In this document: positions 32,941 to 41,666 of the stretch, piece after piece
Layout: each line of letters opens with the position of its first letter
How positions within the stretch are numbered: the first letter of the stretch is position 1
NCBI GenBank assembly: GCA_020444245.1
Contig: JAHLLI010000012.1
Location: 62,001 to 126,000, forward strand
Direction of reading: 5' to 3'
Source of the DNA: Actinomycetales bacterium
GTDB taxonomy: Bacteria; Actinomycetota; Actinomycetes; Actinomycetales; Cellulomonadaceae
Length of the DNA: 64,000 nt
Notes under the pieces: model-generated
The model's database searches: none
What the model was told of the DNA's origin: nothing
Seen by the model: only the letters and a program-made list of their open reading frames with translations
Program-made: the position numbers and the translations under genes

Positions 32941-33927
32941 TCAGGCCTTGACCAGCGGCCGCAGGGCCTCGCAGGCCATCGCCACGGCGCCAGGGACGTG
33001 CCCGTTGGTGACCATGTTGAACACGAAGCCGTCGATCCCGGCGTCGAGCACGCGGGTCTTGACCTGCTCGGCGACGTCCTCGGGCGCGCCGATGAACAGC
33101 CGGTCGGTGGCGGCCCGGCGGGTCTCCTCGTCCGCCGTGTCGAGGTCGACGCCCCGGGACGCGAGCAGCTCCTTGCCCATCCGGCGCGCCGCGTCGCCGT
33201 CCTCGTCGACGATGACGAAGCCGAGGAAGCTGGTCTCCAGGGTCGAGCGGTCCCGGCCCTCCTCCTCGCACCGCTGCGCGAGCGCGTCGAGCTTGCGGGG
33301 CACGTCCGACGCGTTGCAGATGATGTTGAGGTGGTCGGCGTGGCGGGCCGCGTAGTGGAACGTCTTCTTCTCGCCGGCCCCGCCGATCAGCAGCGGCAGG
33401 TCGTCGCGCAGGCGCGGCTCGTTCATCGCCTGCTCGGCCCGGTACCACTCGCCGGAGAACGTGGGGCGCTCGCCGCGGAGCATCGGCAGCACGATCGCCA
33501 GCGACTCCTCCAGGCGGTGGAACCGGTCGGTGAACGTGCCGAACTCGAAGCCCAGCTGCTGGTGCTCCAGCTCGAACCAGCCCGCGCCCAGGCCCAGCAC
33601 CGCGCGGCCGCCGCTGACCACGTCGAGCGTGGTGACGACCTTCGCCAGCAGCGTCGGGTTCCGGTAGGTGTTGCCGGTCACCAACGTCGAGAGCTGCACC
33701 CGCTCGGTGGCCGTGGCCAGCGCACCGAGGAGCGTGTAGGCCTCGAGCATCGGCTCGTCCGGCCGGCCGATGCCGGGCAGCTGGTAGAAGTGGTCCATCA
33801 CGAAGACCGCATCCGCGCCGGCCGCCTCCGCCTCACGCGCCTGACGGACCACCGTGGGCATGATCTCGGCCGGGTTGCGGCCCGGGTAGGTGAAGTTCGG
33901 GATCTGGTAGCCGAGTCGGATGCTCAT
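32941..33927 (-). CDS. LLM-class (probably F420-dependent) oxidoreductase
   Basis: A 328-residue TIM-barrel protein of the luciferase-like monooxygenase family: MSIRLGYQIPNFTYPG, FVMDHFYQLPG, LVTGNTYRNPTLLAKVV and VLGLGAGWFELEHQQLG are the typical cofactor-side segments. The actinomycete setting favours F420 over FMN. The substrate is unknown. It is convergent with the SDR/flavoprotein operon, whose chemistry may be related but is separated by a strong terminator. Confidence 0.88.
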   Translation of the reverse strand: MSIRLGYQIPNFTYPGRNPAEIMPTVVRQAREAEAAGADAVFVMDHFYQLPGIGRPDEPMLEAYTLLGALATATERVQLSTLVTGNTYRNPTLLAKVVTTLDVVSGGRAVLGLGAGWFELEHQQLGFEFGTFTDRFHRLEESLAIVLPMLRGERPTFSGEWYRAEQAMNEPRLRDDLPLLIGGAGEKKTFHYAARHADHLNIICNASDVPRKLDALAQRCEEEGRDRSTLETSFLGFVIVDEDGDAARRMGKELLASRGVDLDTADEETRRAATDRLFIGAPEDVAEQVKTRVLDAGIDGFVFNMVTNGHVPGAVAMACEALRPLVKA

Positions 33928-33979
33928 GCCTGCGAGGCTAGGACGGCCGGTCCGGTGACGCCCGGTGGGCGTCGCGCGC

Positions 33980-34789
33980 TCATCGGTACGGCGACGAGGC
34001 CAAGGGGCGGATCCGCGCCTCGGTGACGCCGGCGCGCGCGAGCTCCTCGAGCAGCACCCGGATCTCGGCCCGCGCCATCCGCGGGTAGGGGTTGCCCTCG
34101 ACGTCCAGCCAGAAGCCGAGCGCACCATCGGACTCCTCCAGCGCGCTGACGTAGGGCGGCGTGACGATCTCCACGTCGCGGCCTTCGTCCTCCGCCGCTT
34201 CGAGCTCCTCCCACGTCCACTCCGACCCGTCGGAGTCGATCAGGAGGAAGCGCTCGGCGGCGGCCTCGAGCGCGGCGCGGAGCCGAACCGTGTCCTCGCT
34301 CACGACCTCGACGCTGGTGTCGAGGATGTGCACCATGCCGTCGGTCCAGACCACGGGCGCGAAGGTGTCGGGAGCGCATGAGACCGGGCCTTCGGCGGGG
34401 CACTCCGTGGCCAGGGCGTCGGCCCACACCTCAGCGGCACGGGCACGGCGCGCCGGTATCTGGTCCTCGTACGGCAACCGCCAGTAGTAGTCGGCGACCA
34501 GAGCCTCGGCGCGGCCCCAGGCCTCATCCCCCGTCGCCTCACCGCCCGACGGCTCGACCGGGTCCGGCTCGGCCTGGTCCGTCGGCTCTGCGGTCTGCAC
34601 GGTGGGGTCCTGGGTGCGCGGCTGCACGCTCGGCGTGCTCGGGCTCGCCGACGGGCCGTGGGGCCAGGCCGTCACGCGCCCGCCGCCCGACGGAGCGGTC
34701 GACGCCGGGGCGCCTGGGCCCGCACAACCCGCGAGGAGGACCGCGCACAGGCAGGTGAGCACCACATGCCTGCGACGGGCCCGCGGCAC
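33980..34789 (-). CDS. Secreted lipoprotein of unknown function
   Basis: A 269-residue lipoprotein: basic start (VPRARRRHVV), hydrophobic stretch and lipobox LLAGC (about 23-27), then a long Pro/Ser/Thr/Glu-rich spacer (about 28-85) and an acidic C-terminal domain (about 90-269) with two cysteines (ATECPAEG, VSCAPD). The GTG start is preceded by GGGGAG. No family is recognised. The disordered tether suggests the domain works away from the membrane, near the cell wall. Confidence 0.72.
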   Translation of the reverse strand: MPRARRRHVVLTCLCAVLLAGCAGPGAPASTAPSGGGRVTAWPHGPSASPSTPSVQPRTQDPTVQTAEPTDQAEPDPVEPSGGEATGDEAWGRAEALVADYYWRLPYEDQIPARRARAAEVWADALATECPAEGPVSCAPDTFAPVVWTDGMVHILDTSVEVVSEDTVRLRAALEAAAERFLLIDSDGSEWTWEELEAAEDEGRDVEIVTPPYVSALEESDGALGFWLDVEGNPYPRMARAEIRVLLEELARAGVTEARIRPLASSPYR

Positions 34790-34983
34790 ACCGCTCCCCG
34801 CCACCCGCCACCCCCTGCTGCCGACGCACGCCAAGGGTAGTGGCACCCGTTCAGAGGTGAGCGGGACGGACGGCCGACTCCGAGGCTCAGGCCTGCGAGC
34901 GCAGAACGGCCCGTCGTCGTCGCCCTCGGGCCCGTCGCGCGCGTAGCCTGGCGAACGCCAGCCGTCACCCGTCGAGGTCCGCC

Positions 34984-35454
34984 ATGCACGTGCTCGTCGC
35001 TCACGCCAGTCGCCACGGGTCGACGACCGAGGTCGCCGCGCGCATCGCCGAACGCCTGCGGGAGCTGGGCCACGACGCCACGCTGCGCACCGCCAGGGAC
35101 CGGGCGCCGCTCGACGGGCACGACCTGGTCGTGGTCGGCGGCTCGCTCTACACGGGCCGCTGGCACGCCGACGCGCAACGCTTCCTGCGGCGCCACCGCG
35201 GCGATCTCGGCCGCGTCCCGGTCGCCGTCTTCGCGATGGGTCCCCGGCGCGACGACCCTGACGCGTGGACCGCCGCGCGTGACCAGCTCGAGAGCGCCCT
35301 GGCCAAGCTCGCCTGGCTGGATCCCGCGGCGATCGCGGTGTTCGGCGGCAAGGACCCGAAGCCCAAGCACGGCGTGGTGCGCGACCTGCGCGACTGGGCC
35401 GCCGTCGACGCGTGGGCGGAGTCACTGGTCGGAGGCGGTCCGACGACCCGTTGA
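34984..35454 (+). CDS. Flavodoxin-domain protein (HemG-like)
   Basis: A 156-residue flavodoxin-fold protein. The FMN phosphate loop is ASRHGSTTEVA (8-18), and VVVGGSLYTGRWH is the second flavin-contact segment. It resembles the flavodoxin-like oxidase subfamily of HemG/menaquinone-dependent protoporphyrinogen oxidases, also used in actinomycetes as general redox proteins. A paralogue lies at 36302-36838. The last 33 bases overlap the convergent membrane-protein gene. Confidence 0.85.
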   Translation: MHVLVAHASRHGSTTEVAARIAERLRELGHDATLRTARDRAPLDGHDLVVVGGSLYTGRWHADAQRFLRRHRGDLGRVPVAVFAMGPRRDDPDAWTAARDQLESALAKLAWLDPAAIAVFGGKDPKPKHGVVRDLRDWAAVDAWAESLVGGGPTTR

Positions 35455-36183
35455 ACCGGACAGCAGGTCGCGCCAGCGTTCGCGACGGGCCACGAGGCGT
35501 TCGTACCGCGCCTCGGCGCGCTCGGCCTTGCGGCCCCGGTAGCGCCGCCTGGCCCAGAACGACGAGGGCTTGGCCAGGCGCAGCGCGCCGACGAGCGCGA
35601 TGCCGGGCAGCGGGAGGCCGATGAGCCCCATGAGGATCTTCCCCTTGAGCAGGCACACCACCGTGGTCGCGACGTGCACGACGATCACCGTCGCCGTCAC
35701 GCCCCACCCGTCGCGCGCGACGTCGTCGGAACCGAGGCCCACCGGCGACGTCCCAGCGAGCAGTGCCACACCGACCACGACGGCGATGAGCACGGCGTCG
35801 ATCGACTTGCGACCCTCGGCCGACCAGTAGACGTCCTCGAGGTGCAGCCACAGCGCGAACTCGTCCAGCGCGAGCGCGGCGCCCGCGCCGAACAGCAGCG
35901 CCAGCACCTCCATCCACGGCGACCCCGGCCTGAACCGGAGCTCCAGAAGGCCCACCAGTAGCACCAGGAGGATCCCCCACACCTGGTGGTGGACGTGCAC
36001 GCCACCGATGTGCACGTCCTTGATCGCCGACGCCTTCGCCTCGCCCGCCGGGGCGCGCGCGTTGCGGCGCCGGATCGTGACGGTGATCCACCGGGTGATC
36101 CCGAACGTCACCACGAAGCCCACGAGGAGCCAGATCGTCGCCGCACGGCCGCCCTCGACCAGGGCGGCGTACCAGCCGCTCAT
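35422..36183 (-). CDS. Multi-pass membrane protein with histidine-rich motif
   Basis: A 253-residue membrane protein with about six hydrophobic helices. The notable motif is HIGGVHVHHQVWG (about 58-70), four histidines just at a helix start, plus an acidic LALDEFALWLHLEDVYW segment; together these could bind a metal. The C-terminus is highly basic (RRRYRGRKAERAEARYERL). No characterised family comes to mind. Its 3' end overlaps the flavodoxin gene on the other strand. Confidence 0.75.
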   Translation of the reverse strand: MSGWYAALVEGGRAATIWLLVGFVVTFGITRWITVTIRRRNARAPAGEAKASAIKDVHIGGVHVHHQVWGILLVLLVGLLELRFRPGSPWMEVLALLFGAGAALALDEFALWLHLEDVYWSAEGRKSIDAVLIAVVVGVALLAGTSPVGLGSDDVARDGWGVTATVIVVHVATTVVCLLKGKILMGLIGLPLPGIALVGALRLAKPSSFWARRRYRGRKAERAEARYERLVARRERWRDLLSGSTGRRTASDQ

Positions 36184-36301
36184 GACGGCCCCGTGCTGCG
36201 TCGCGACCTCACCGTCGCCTCCCCCCGGTCGAGAGGCGACCAGGGTCGCAGCGCTCGCCGGTGTTCGCCAGGGCACCCGTCCTGCCGTGGCTGACGGCCG
36301 G

Positions 36302-36838
36302 CTACCCGGCGGCGAGCTCCGCGGCGATCTCGCGTGCCCACGCGTCGATCGCGTCCCAGTCCCGGAAGTCGCCGGACGGGATCGCGCCGCGCGCGGCGGC
36401 CGGCATCCGCGCGGCCATCTTCTCGGCGAGCCCGATGGGCGGGGCGTCCTTGTCGTACGCGCCGAAGAACACCTGCTCGCCGCGGGACCCGAGCGTGGCC
36501 GGGAGCTGCTCGAACTCCTTGGGGCGCGAGGCGACCAGGACGTCGTTGCCCTTCGCGTCGACCACGTCGGTGCCGGTCGGGCCGCTGGAGAACAGCCACA
36601 CCGGCCGGGCGGCGAGCTCGGAGCGGTGGCGCTTGGCGAACGCGGTGGCCGGCTTGAGCCAGTGGTACATGTACGCGGCCGCGCCCAGCACGACCGCGTC
36701 GTAGGGCCCGACGTCGGCGACCTCGTCCACCGGGCGCGCCTCGGCGGGGGCGCCCTCGGCGGTCAGGGTCTCGGCGATCCGCTCGGCGATGCCGGCGGTC
36801 GCTCCGTGGCGGGTGGCGTAGGCGACCAGGACGGTCAT
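36302..36838 (-). CDS. Flavodoxin-domain protein, paralogue 2
   Basis: A 178-residue flavodoxin-fold protein with FMN loop ATRHGATAGIAERI (8-21), VVLGAAAYMYHWLKPA as second contact and VWLFSSGPTGTD as third. It is a longer relative of the protein at 34984-35454. GGGGAGG precedes the ATG. It probably reduces or oxidises a partner via FMN in the cytoplasm; the partner is unknown. Confidence 0.85.
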   Translation of the reverse strand: MTVLVAYATRHGATAGIAERIAETLTAEGAPAEARPVDEVADVGPYDAVVLGAAAYMYHWLKPATAFAKRHRSELAARPVWLFSSGPTGTDVVDAKGNDVLVASRPKEFEQLPATLGSRGEQVFFGAYDKDAPPIGLAEKMAARMPAAARGAIPSGDFRDWDAIDAWAREIAAELAAG

Positions 36839-36915
36839 GATCCCTCCCCGGGTGTGCCTCCAGGGTCCCGACCGGGCGGCACCGGCGTCGAGGGCGGAAC
36901 GTCCCGACCGGGCGT

Positions 36916-37557
36916 TCAGCGCCTGCGGTCGCGCGGCAGCTCGCTCGGCCCGACGTGCTGGTGCAGCCAGTCCACCAGCGGTTGCGCCGCAGCGTAGAAC
37001 TCCTCCAGGTGCTCGCGGACAGCGGGCGTGGCCAGCCAGTCCGGGGCACCCCACGAGTGCCAGGCCGCCAGACCCTTGAACCGCAGCAGCTCCACGCGGG
37101 GGTGGTCGCGCGGGTAGCCGCGCGGCGCGGTCGCCAGCCGCCCCTGCGCCATCACCTGGTACGGCATGGCGTCGACGATCCCCGCGAGCGTGCCTCCCCG
37201 GGCGTCGTCGTCCACGGCGGCGCGATACCGGGCCAGCTGGTCGCGGGCCATCTCCCACATCCCGGCGCCGGCGGCCAGCCCGTCGGCGCTGAGCTGCACG
37301 TAGCGGTCATCGCCCACCCGCGCGCCGATGTGCGTCTTGTACGGGGACTTGTCCGCGCTGAACCGCACGTCGCGGTAGGGCCGGAACGCCCGGCCCTCAC
37401 CCCAGTCCGGCCCGATCTCGGCGAGCAGCGCCTCCATCGGGCCGCGGACGGCGTCGTCGTAGGTCGCCCTGTTGGCCTGCCAGTAGGCCTTGGTGTTGTC
37501 CGCCTCGAGGCCCTCGAAGAACGCGAGCGCCTCGTCCCCGAAGCCCTGGAACGTCAT
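36916..37557 (-). CDS. DUF2461-family protein
   Basis: A 213-residue protein with the DUF2461 pattern: MTFQGFGDEALAFFEGLEAD, NTKAYWQANRATYD, and RDVRFSADKSPYKTHIG. Members are single-domain cytoplasmic proteins of unknown function common in actinomycetes. No neighbour gives a clue. Start confirmed by its match to the family N-terminus. Confidence 0.87.
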   Translation of the reverse strand: MTFQGFGDEALAFFEGLEADNTKAYWQANRATYDDAVRGPMEALLAEIGPDWGEGRAFRPYRDVRFSADKSPYKTHIGARVGDDRYVQLSADGLAAGAGMWEMARDQLARYRAAVDDDARGGTLAGIVDAMPYQVMAQGRLATAPRGYPRDHPRVELLRFKGLAAWHSWGAPDWLATPAVREHLEEFYAAAQPLVDWLHQHVGPSELPRDRRR

Positions 37558-37652
37558 CCGGCGAGGATAGGCCGCGGGGCCGACAGCGCCACGTCTCAAC
37601 CCCGCCCCCGCCCTGCCGATTGGTCCGTCGAGCTTCGGCAGAGGCGGACGAG

Positions 37653-39284
37653 ATGGAGCACGACCTGGACGAGCGGGAACCGGCCGACGCGGTCGAGGGT
37701 GTCCCCCGCGGCGTCTTCGTGCGCGCCGCGTCCGCGGCCGAGGCGTCCCGTCGGACGTCCGCCGACGTGCCGACCCCGAGCCGGGGACCCGGGCCGGCAC
37801 CGGACGCGCCCTCCCCCGCCCCGCCCGGGCGCACGAGCTTCCCCCGACTGATCGGCCTGACCATCTTCGGCCTGGTCGCGATCGCCGCCGTCACCCTGCT
37901 GCTCGCGGCGAGCATGATCGGCCCGCCGGTGGGCATCGCGCCCGCAGAGGGCCTCTTCCTCGGGGTCTGGAACGTGCTGTACGCGACCGAGGCGCCGACC
38001 CCTCGCGTCGCCCTGGCCGCCGTCGCGCTCGCCGTCCTGCTCGCCGCCGCGGTCGCGGCGCTCGAGCTGCGGATCTCCAACCGGTCGCGGCGTTCGACCG
38101 ACACCCGGACCGACCCGCTGGCCCCGAAGATCGTGATGGCCGCCACCGCCGACACCTTCGCCGGCCCCGTGACCGTCACCGTCCTGGTCCCCGCGCACAA
38201 CGAGGAGGTGTCGCTGCCCGGCACCCTCGCCTCCCTGGTCGGCCAGTCGCACCGACCCGAGCGGATCGTGGTCGTCGCCGACAACTGCACGGACCGGACC
38301 GTCGAGGTCGCCCGCTCCGCCGGGGTCGAGGTGGTTGAGACCGTGGGCAACACCCGCAAGAAGGCCGGTGCGCTCAACCAGGTCCTGCGTGACCTGCTCC
38401 CCCACCAGGGCGACAACGACGCCGTGATGGTCATGGACGCCGACACCCGCCTGGACGACGGGTTCCTCGAGACGGCCGTGCGACGGCTCACCGCGGACCG
38501 CGCCCTGATGGCGATCGGTGGCCTGTTCTACGGCGAGGAGGGGGCCGGGCTGCTGGGCCAGTTCCAGCGCAACGAGTACAGCCGCTACAGCCGCGACATC
38601 CGTCGGCGGCGAGGGCGGGTCTTCGTGCTCACCGGCACCGCGTCGCTGTTCCGCCCGGCGGCGCTGCGGGCCGTGGCCGGGGCGCGCGGATCATCCCTGC
38701 CCGGCGTGCACGGCGACGTGTACGACACCGCCGCGCTGACCGAGGACAACGAGCTCACGATCGCCCTGAAGTCGCTCGGCGCGCTGATGATCTCCCCGAG
38801 CGAGTGCACCGTGGTGACCGAGATGATGCCGACCTGGCGTGCTCTGTGGAACCAGCGGCTGCGCTGGCAGCGCGGCGCCCTGGAGAACCTCGGCGCGTAC
38901 GGCCTGACCCCCAAGACGTTCCGGTACTGGGCCCAGCAGCTGGGCATCGGCTACGGGGTGGTCGCGCTCGCGTCCTACTTCCTGCTCCTCGCCGTGACGG
39001 CGCTCGCCGTGGACTCCTGGATCTGGTTCCCGTTCTGGATGGGCCTCGGTGTGCTGTTCTCGGTCGAGCGGGTGGTCACCGCGTGGGACGGCGGGTGGCG
39101 AGCGCGCCTCGTGGCAGCGGCGCTGATCCCCGAGCTGGTGTACGCGACCTTCCTCGACGTGGTCTACGTCAAGGGTGTGCTCGACATCCTGCTGGGCAGG
39201 CAGGCCGGCTGGGGGCACGTGGTCCGCACGCCCGTGGAGCAGACCACGCCGGACGCCGGCACGCCGGTGGAGGTCGGACTATGA
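37653..39284 (+). CDS. Membrane-bound family 2 glycosyltransferase (cellulose/hyaluronan synthase-like)
   Basis: A 543-residue processive-type GT2. Two N-terminal membrane helices (about 65-88 and 112-132) precede the catalytic domain: VTVLVPAHNEEVSLPGTLAS, the UDP-sugar DxD in MVMDADTRLDDG, TEDNELTI (acceptor TED) and the processive signature QRLRWQRG. Three C-terminal helices follow. It should polymerise a sugar chain and extrude it across the membrane. It overlaps by 4 bases with a small membrane-protein gene, the probable partner. No PilZ domain is present. The polymer (cellulose, N-acetylglucosamine or other) cannot be determined. Confidence 0.9.
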   Translation: MEHDLDEREPADAVEGVPRGVFVRAASAAEASRRTSADVPTPSRGPGPAPDAPSPAPPGRTSFPRLIGLTIFGLVAIAAVTLLLAASMIGPPVGIAPAEGLFLGVWNVLYATEAPTPRVALAAVALAVLLAAAVAALELRISNRSRRSTDTRTDPLAPKIVMAATADTFAGPVTVTVLVPAHNEEVSLPGTLASLVGQSHRPERIVVVADNCTDRTVEVARSAGVEVVETVGNTRKKAGALNQVLRDLLPHQGDNDAVMVMDADTRLDDGFLETAVRRLTADRALMAIGGLFYGEEGAGLLGQFQRNEYSRYSRDIRRRRGRVFVLTGTASLFRPAALRAVAGARGSSLPGVHGDVYDTAALTEDNELTIALKSLGALMISPSECTVVTEMMPTWRALWNQRLRWQRGALENLGAYGLTPKTFRYWAQQLGIGYGVVALASYFLLLAVTALAVDSWIWFPFWMGLGVLFSVERVVTAWDGGWRARLVAAALIPELVYATFLDVVYVKGVLDILLGRQAGWGHVVRTPVEQTTPDAGTPVEVGL

Positions 39285-39526
39285 CGCTCGCCCAGACCCT
39301 GGCCGACGGTGCGCTGCGCACCGGGATGCTGCTGCCCGAGTCGGTCATCCACGCCGACGCCTTCAAGGTGCTCGCGACCTTCGTCGCGCTCAACACCCTG
39401 ATGTACGCGACGCTCGCGGTGGTCAAGATCCTGCCGAGGGCCCATCGGCCCGCCTGGCTCGCCGACCGCAACCGCCGCGCCCAGGACCGCAGCATCTACG
39501 CCGGCCGGACCGGCCGGGAGCCCTGA
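39281..39526 (+). CDS. Small membrane protein coupled to the glycosyltransferase
   Basis: An 81-residue protein with one clear hydrophobic helix (about 29-50, VLATFVALNTLMYATLAVVK) and a very basic tail (RPAWLADRNRRAQDRS). ATGA overlap with the glycosyltransferase gene shows translational coupling, so it is likely an accessory subunit of the synthase. Family not recognised. Confidence 0.72.
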   Translation: MTLAQTLADGALRTGMLLPESVIHADAFKVLATFVALNTLMYATLAVVKILPRAHRPAWLADRNRRAQDRSIYAGRTGREP

Positions 39527-39533
39527 CCGAGGT

Positions 39534-39962
39534 TCAGTCCGGCTGCCGGCCCGAGCGCAGCTGCTTGACGATCGACCGCTGCTTCTTGGCCGCCAGACGG
39601 CGCTCCTTCGAGCCACGGGTCGCACGGGTCGCCCGACGCTGCCGGGCCGGCGGCGCGATCCCGGAGGCGACCAGGGCGGCCAGCCTGCGCTCCGCCGCCG
39701 CGCGGTTGCGCAGCTGCTCGCGGTGCTCGGACGCCGTCACCGTGAGGACCCCACCCACCAGCCGGGTCCCGAGTCGCTCGACGAGCCGCTCGCGCTGCAC
39801 CGCGGTGAGCACTGCGGAGGAGGCGACATCCCAGGACAGCTCGACCCGCGAGTCCGTCGTGTTCACGCCCTGCCCCCCGGGGCCGGAGGATCGGCTGAAC
39901 CGGACCGTCAGCTCGGCTCTGGGGATGACGAGCGACGGCCCGACCGCGATGCCGCTGTCCAT
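39534..39962 (-). CDS. arfB: ArfB-like peptidyl-tRNA hydrolase (ribosome rescue)
   Basis: A 142-residue class-I release-factor-like protein without stop-codon recognition domains. The catalytic GGQ lies in SSGPGGQGVNTTDSRVEL (about 25-42); the C-terminal tail is long and basic (RRLAAKKQRSIVKQLRSG), as needed to probe an empty mRNA channel. It releases stalled peptides from ribosomes lacking a codon in the A site. Start at the ATG matching the family length. Confidence 0.92.
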   Translation of the reverse strand: MDSGIAVGPSLVIPRAELTVRFSRSSGPGGQGVNTTDSRVELSWDVASSAVLTAVQRERLVERLGTRLVGGVLTVTASEHREQLRNRAAAERRLAALVASGIAPPARQRRATRATRGSKERRLAAKKQRSIVKQLRSGRQPD

Positions 39963-40021
39963 GCCCCGATCGTCCCACGGCGCCTGCCTGGGGCCCACGC
40001 GGTCGCCGCTAGCATCGCCGG

Positions 40022-40981
40022 GTGACGACGAGCCGACCGGCCACCGCGACGCTCGTCGTCCCGGCGGTCCTGGTCTCCGCCCTGGTCGGTGCGCTCATCG
40101 CCGCGCAGGGCCGGTTCAACGGCGACCTCGCGGTCGCGGGCGCCGGCACGCTGACGGCGGGCTGGCTGTCGTACCTGGGCACGCTCGTGACGATCGCGGT
40201 CGTGGTCCTGGTGCGGGGCCGGGCCGCGCGTACCGCGGTGGTGCTGCGCGATCGCGGCCGCTGGTGGTGGTACGCGATCGGGCTGTGCGGGATCCCCATC
40301 GTGCTGGTGTCTGCGTACGGCATCCCGATCGTCGGCCTCGCGGTCGCCTCGGTGGCGTCGGTCGCCGGCCAGACGGTCGCCGGGCTCGCGCTGGACGCCC
40401 GCGGGGTGGGGCTGCCCGGGCGGCTGCCGATGACCGGTCGGCGCACGCTCGCCGCGGCGACCGCGATCGCCGGGTTGGCCCTGGCGATGGTCGCCGGGTC
40501 GGGCGACGCGGGCGTCGGGGGCGGGCAGTCCGCGCTGATCGGGGTGCTGTTCTTCGTGGCGGGGGCGACGCTCGCCGGGCAGAACGCGGGCAACGGCGCC
40601 GTGGCGCAGGCCTCGGGTGACCCGACCATCGCCGGTCTGGCCTCGGCGACCGGCGGGACGGTGGCGATCTCGCTGCTGGTCGGGGTCGCGGCGATGACCG
40701 GTGGTCTCGCCGGGGTCGCGCTGCCCGACGCGCCGGGCGACTGGTACCTGTACCTCGGCGGCCCGCTGGGCGCCGGGATCGTCGTCGCGGCCGCCTGGGC
40801 GGTGCGCCACCTGGGCACGTTCGCCCTCACCCTCACCGTGGTCGGCGGTCAGCTGGTCACGGCCATGGTGGTGGACGTGAGCCGCGGTCTCGGCACGCCG
40901 TGGACCACCGTCGCGTCGGTGCTGGCGATCGTGGCGGCCACCGCACTGGGCGTCAGTCGGAGGGCTCCAGCAGCAGCCTGA
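40022..40981 (+). CDS. DUF606-family DMT transporter
   Basis: A 319-residue protein with ten hydrophobic helices in two similar halves (SALVGALIAAQGRFNGDLA near the start, GVLFFVAGATLAGQNAGNGA in the second half), the fused DUF606 (YdcZ) form of the drug/metabolite transporter superfamily. Substrate unknown. The 3' end overlaps the convergent TetR gene by 29 bases. Confidence 0.87.
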   Translation: MTTSRPATATLVVPAVLVSALVGALIAAQGRFNGDLAVAGAGTLTAGWLSYLGTLVTIAVVVLVRGRAARTAVVLRDRGRWWWYAIGLCGIPIVLVSAYGIPIVGLAVASVASVAGQTVAGLALDARGVGLPGRLPMTGRRTLAAATAIAGLALAMVAGSGDAGVGGGQSALIGVLFFVAGATLAGQNAGNGAVAQASGDPTIAGLASATGGTVAISLLVGVAAMTGGLAGVALPDAPGDWYLYLGGPLGAGIVVAAAWAVRHLGTFALTLTVVGGQLVTAMVVDVSRGLGTPWTTVASVLAIVAATALGVSRRAPAAA

Positions 40982-41600
40982 TCCAGGTGTCGGCCAGGTG
41001 CGCGCCGAACCGCTCGGGGCTCCAGCCCCGCCGGGTCAGCACCGTGAAGTACTCCGCGCTGTTCATCGACCAGACCACGTCCGCGACGTGCCGGTCGTCG
41101 AGGTCGTCACGCAGCTGGCCCGTGCTGCGCAGGTCCGCCGCGAACAGCAGCATGTTGCCCGCGCGCCGTTCGTCCAGGTCCGCCCAGGCCCGTGCGCACC
41201 CGGGGTCGGTGGCGCCGGCCTCCCGCAGGGCCTCCTGGAGCGGGGCGACGACGGGCAGCAGGTGGGCGAGGGCGTCGGCGTAGATCCGGATCTTCGCGGC
41301 GGCGGTGGGTGCCTCGCGGATGCGCCGGACGTAGCCGCGCTGCTCGGCCGGCAGCGGGTCGTCGGAGTCGGCGAGCACCATGTCGATCACGGCGCGGATC
41401 AGCTCCGGCTTGCGGCCGACGCTCGCGTACACCGTGTCCACGGCGACCCCGGCCGCCTCGGCGATGCGGGCGACCGGGCACGCGTAGCCCTCGGCGGTGA
41501 ACAGGTCCCGAGCAGCGGTCAGCACGGCCGTGCGGGTCGAGGCGGCCTGGGCCGCCCGGCTCGGCGACCGGTAGCGACGTCTTGTGCCTGAGGACGACAT
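40953..41600 (-). CDS. TetR-family regulator
   Basis: A 215-residue TetR protein. The N-terminal helix-turn-helix (about 20-66) includes AARDLFTAEGYA and VARIAEAAGVAVDTVYASVGRK. The C-terminal helical ligand domain is variable. It is divergent from an FAD monooxygenase-like gene with a palindrome in the 66-base gap, so it most likely represses that gene and itself. Its inducer is unknown. Confidence 0.9.
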   Translation of the reverse strand: MSSSGTRRRYRSPSRAAQAASTRTAVLTAARDLFTAEGYACPVARIAEAAGVAVDTVYASVGRKPELIRAVIDMVLADSDDPLPAEQRGYVRRIREAPTAAAKIRIYADALAHLLPVVAPLQEALREAGATDPGCARAWADLDERRAGNMLLFAADLRSTGQLRDDLDDRHVADVVWSMNSAEYFTVLTRRGWSPERFGAHLADTWIRLLLEPSD

Positions 41601-41619
41601 GGGCCTATCTTAGGTTAAT

Positions 41620-41634
41620 CCGAAGCCGATTCGG
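41620..41634 (+). promoter_or_regulatory. Candidate TetR operator
   Basis: CCGAA-GCCGA-TTCGG is a perfect 5-base inverted repeat with a 5-base spacer, centred between the divergent TetR and monooxygenase starts. A related CGAATTCG palindrome follows at 41636-41643. Confidence 0.5.
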
Positions 41635-41666
41635 GCGAATTCGGGATCGTGTCCCGAGGAGGAACG

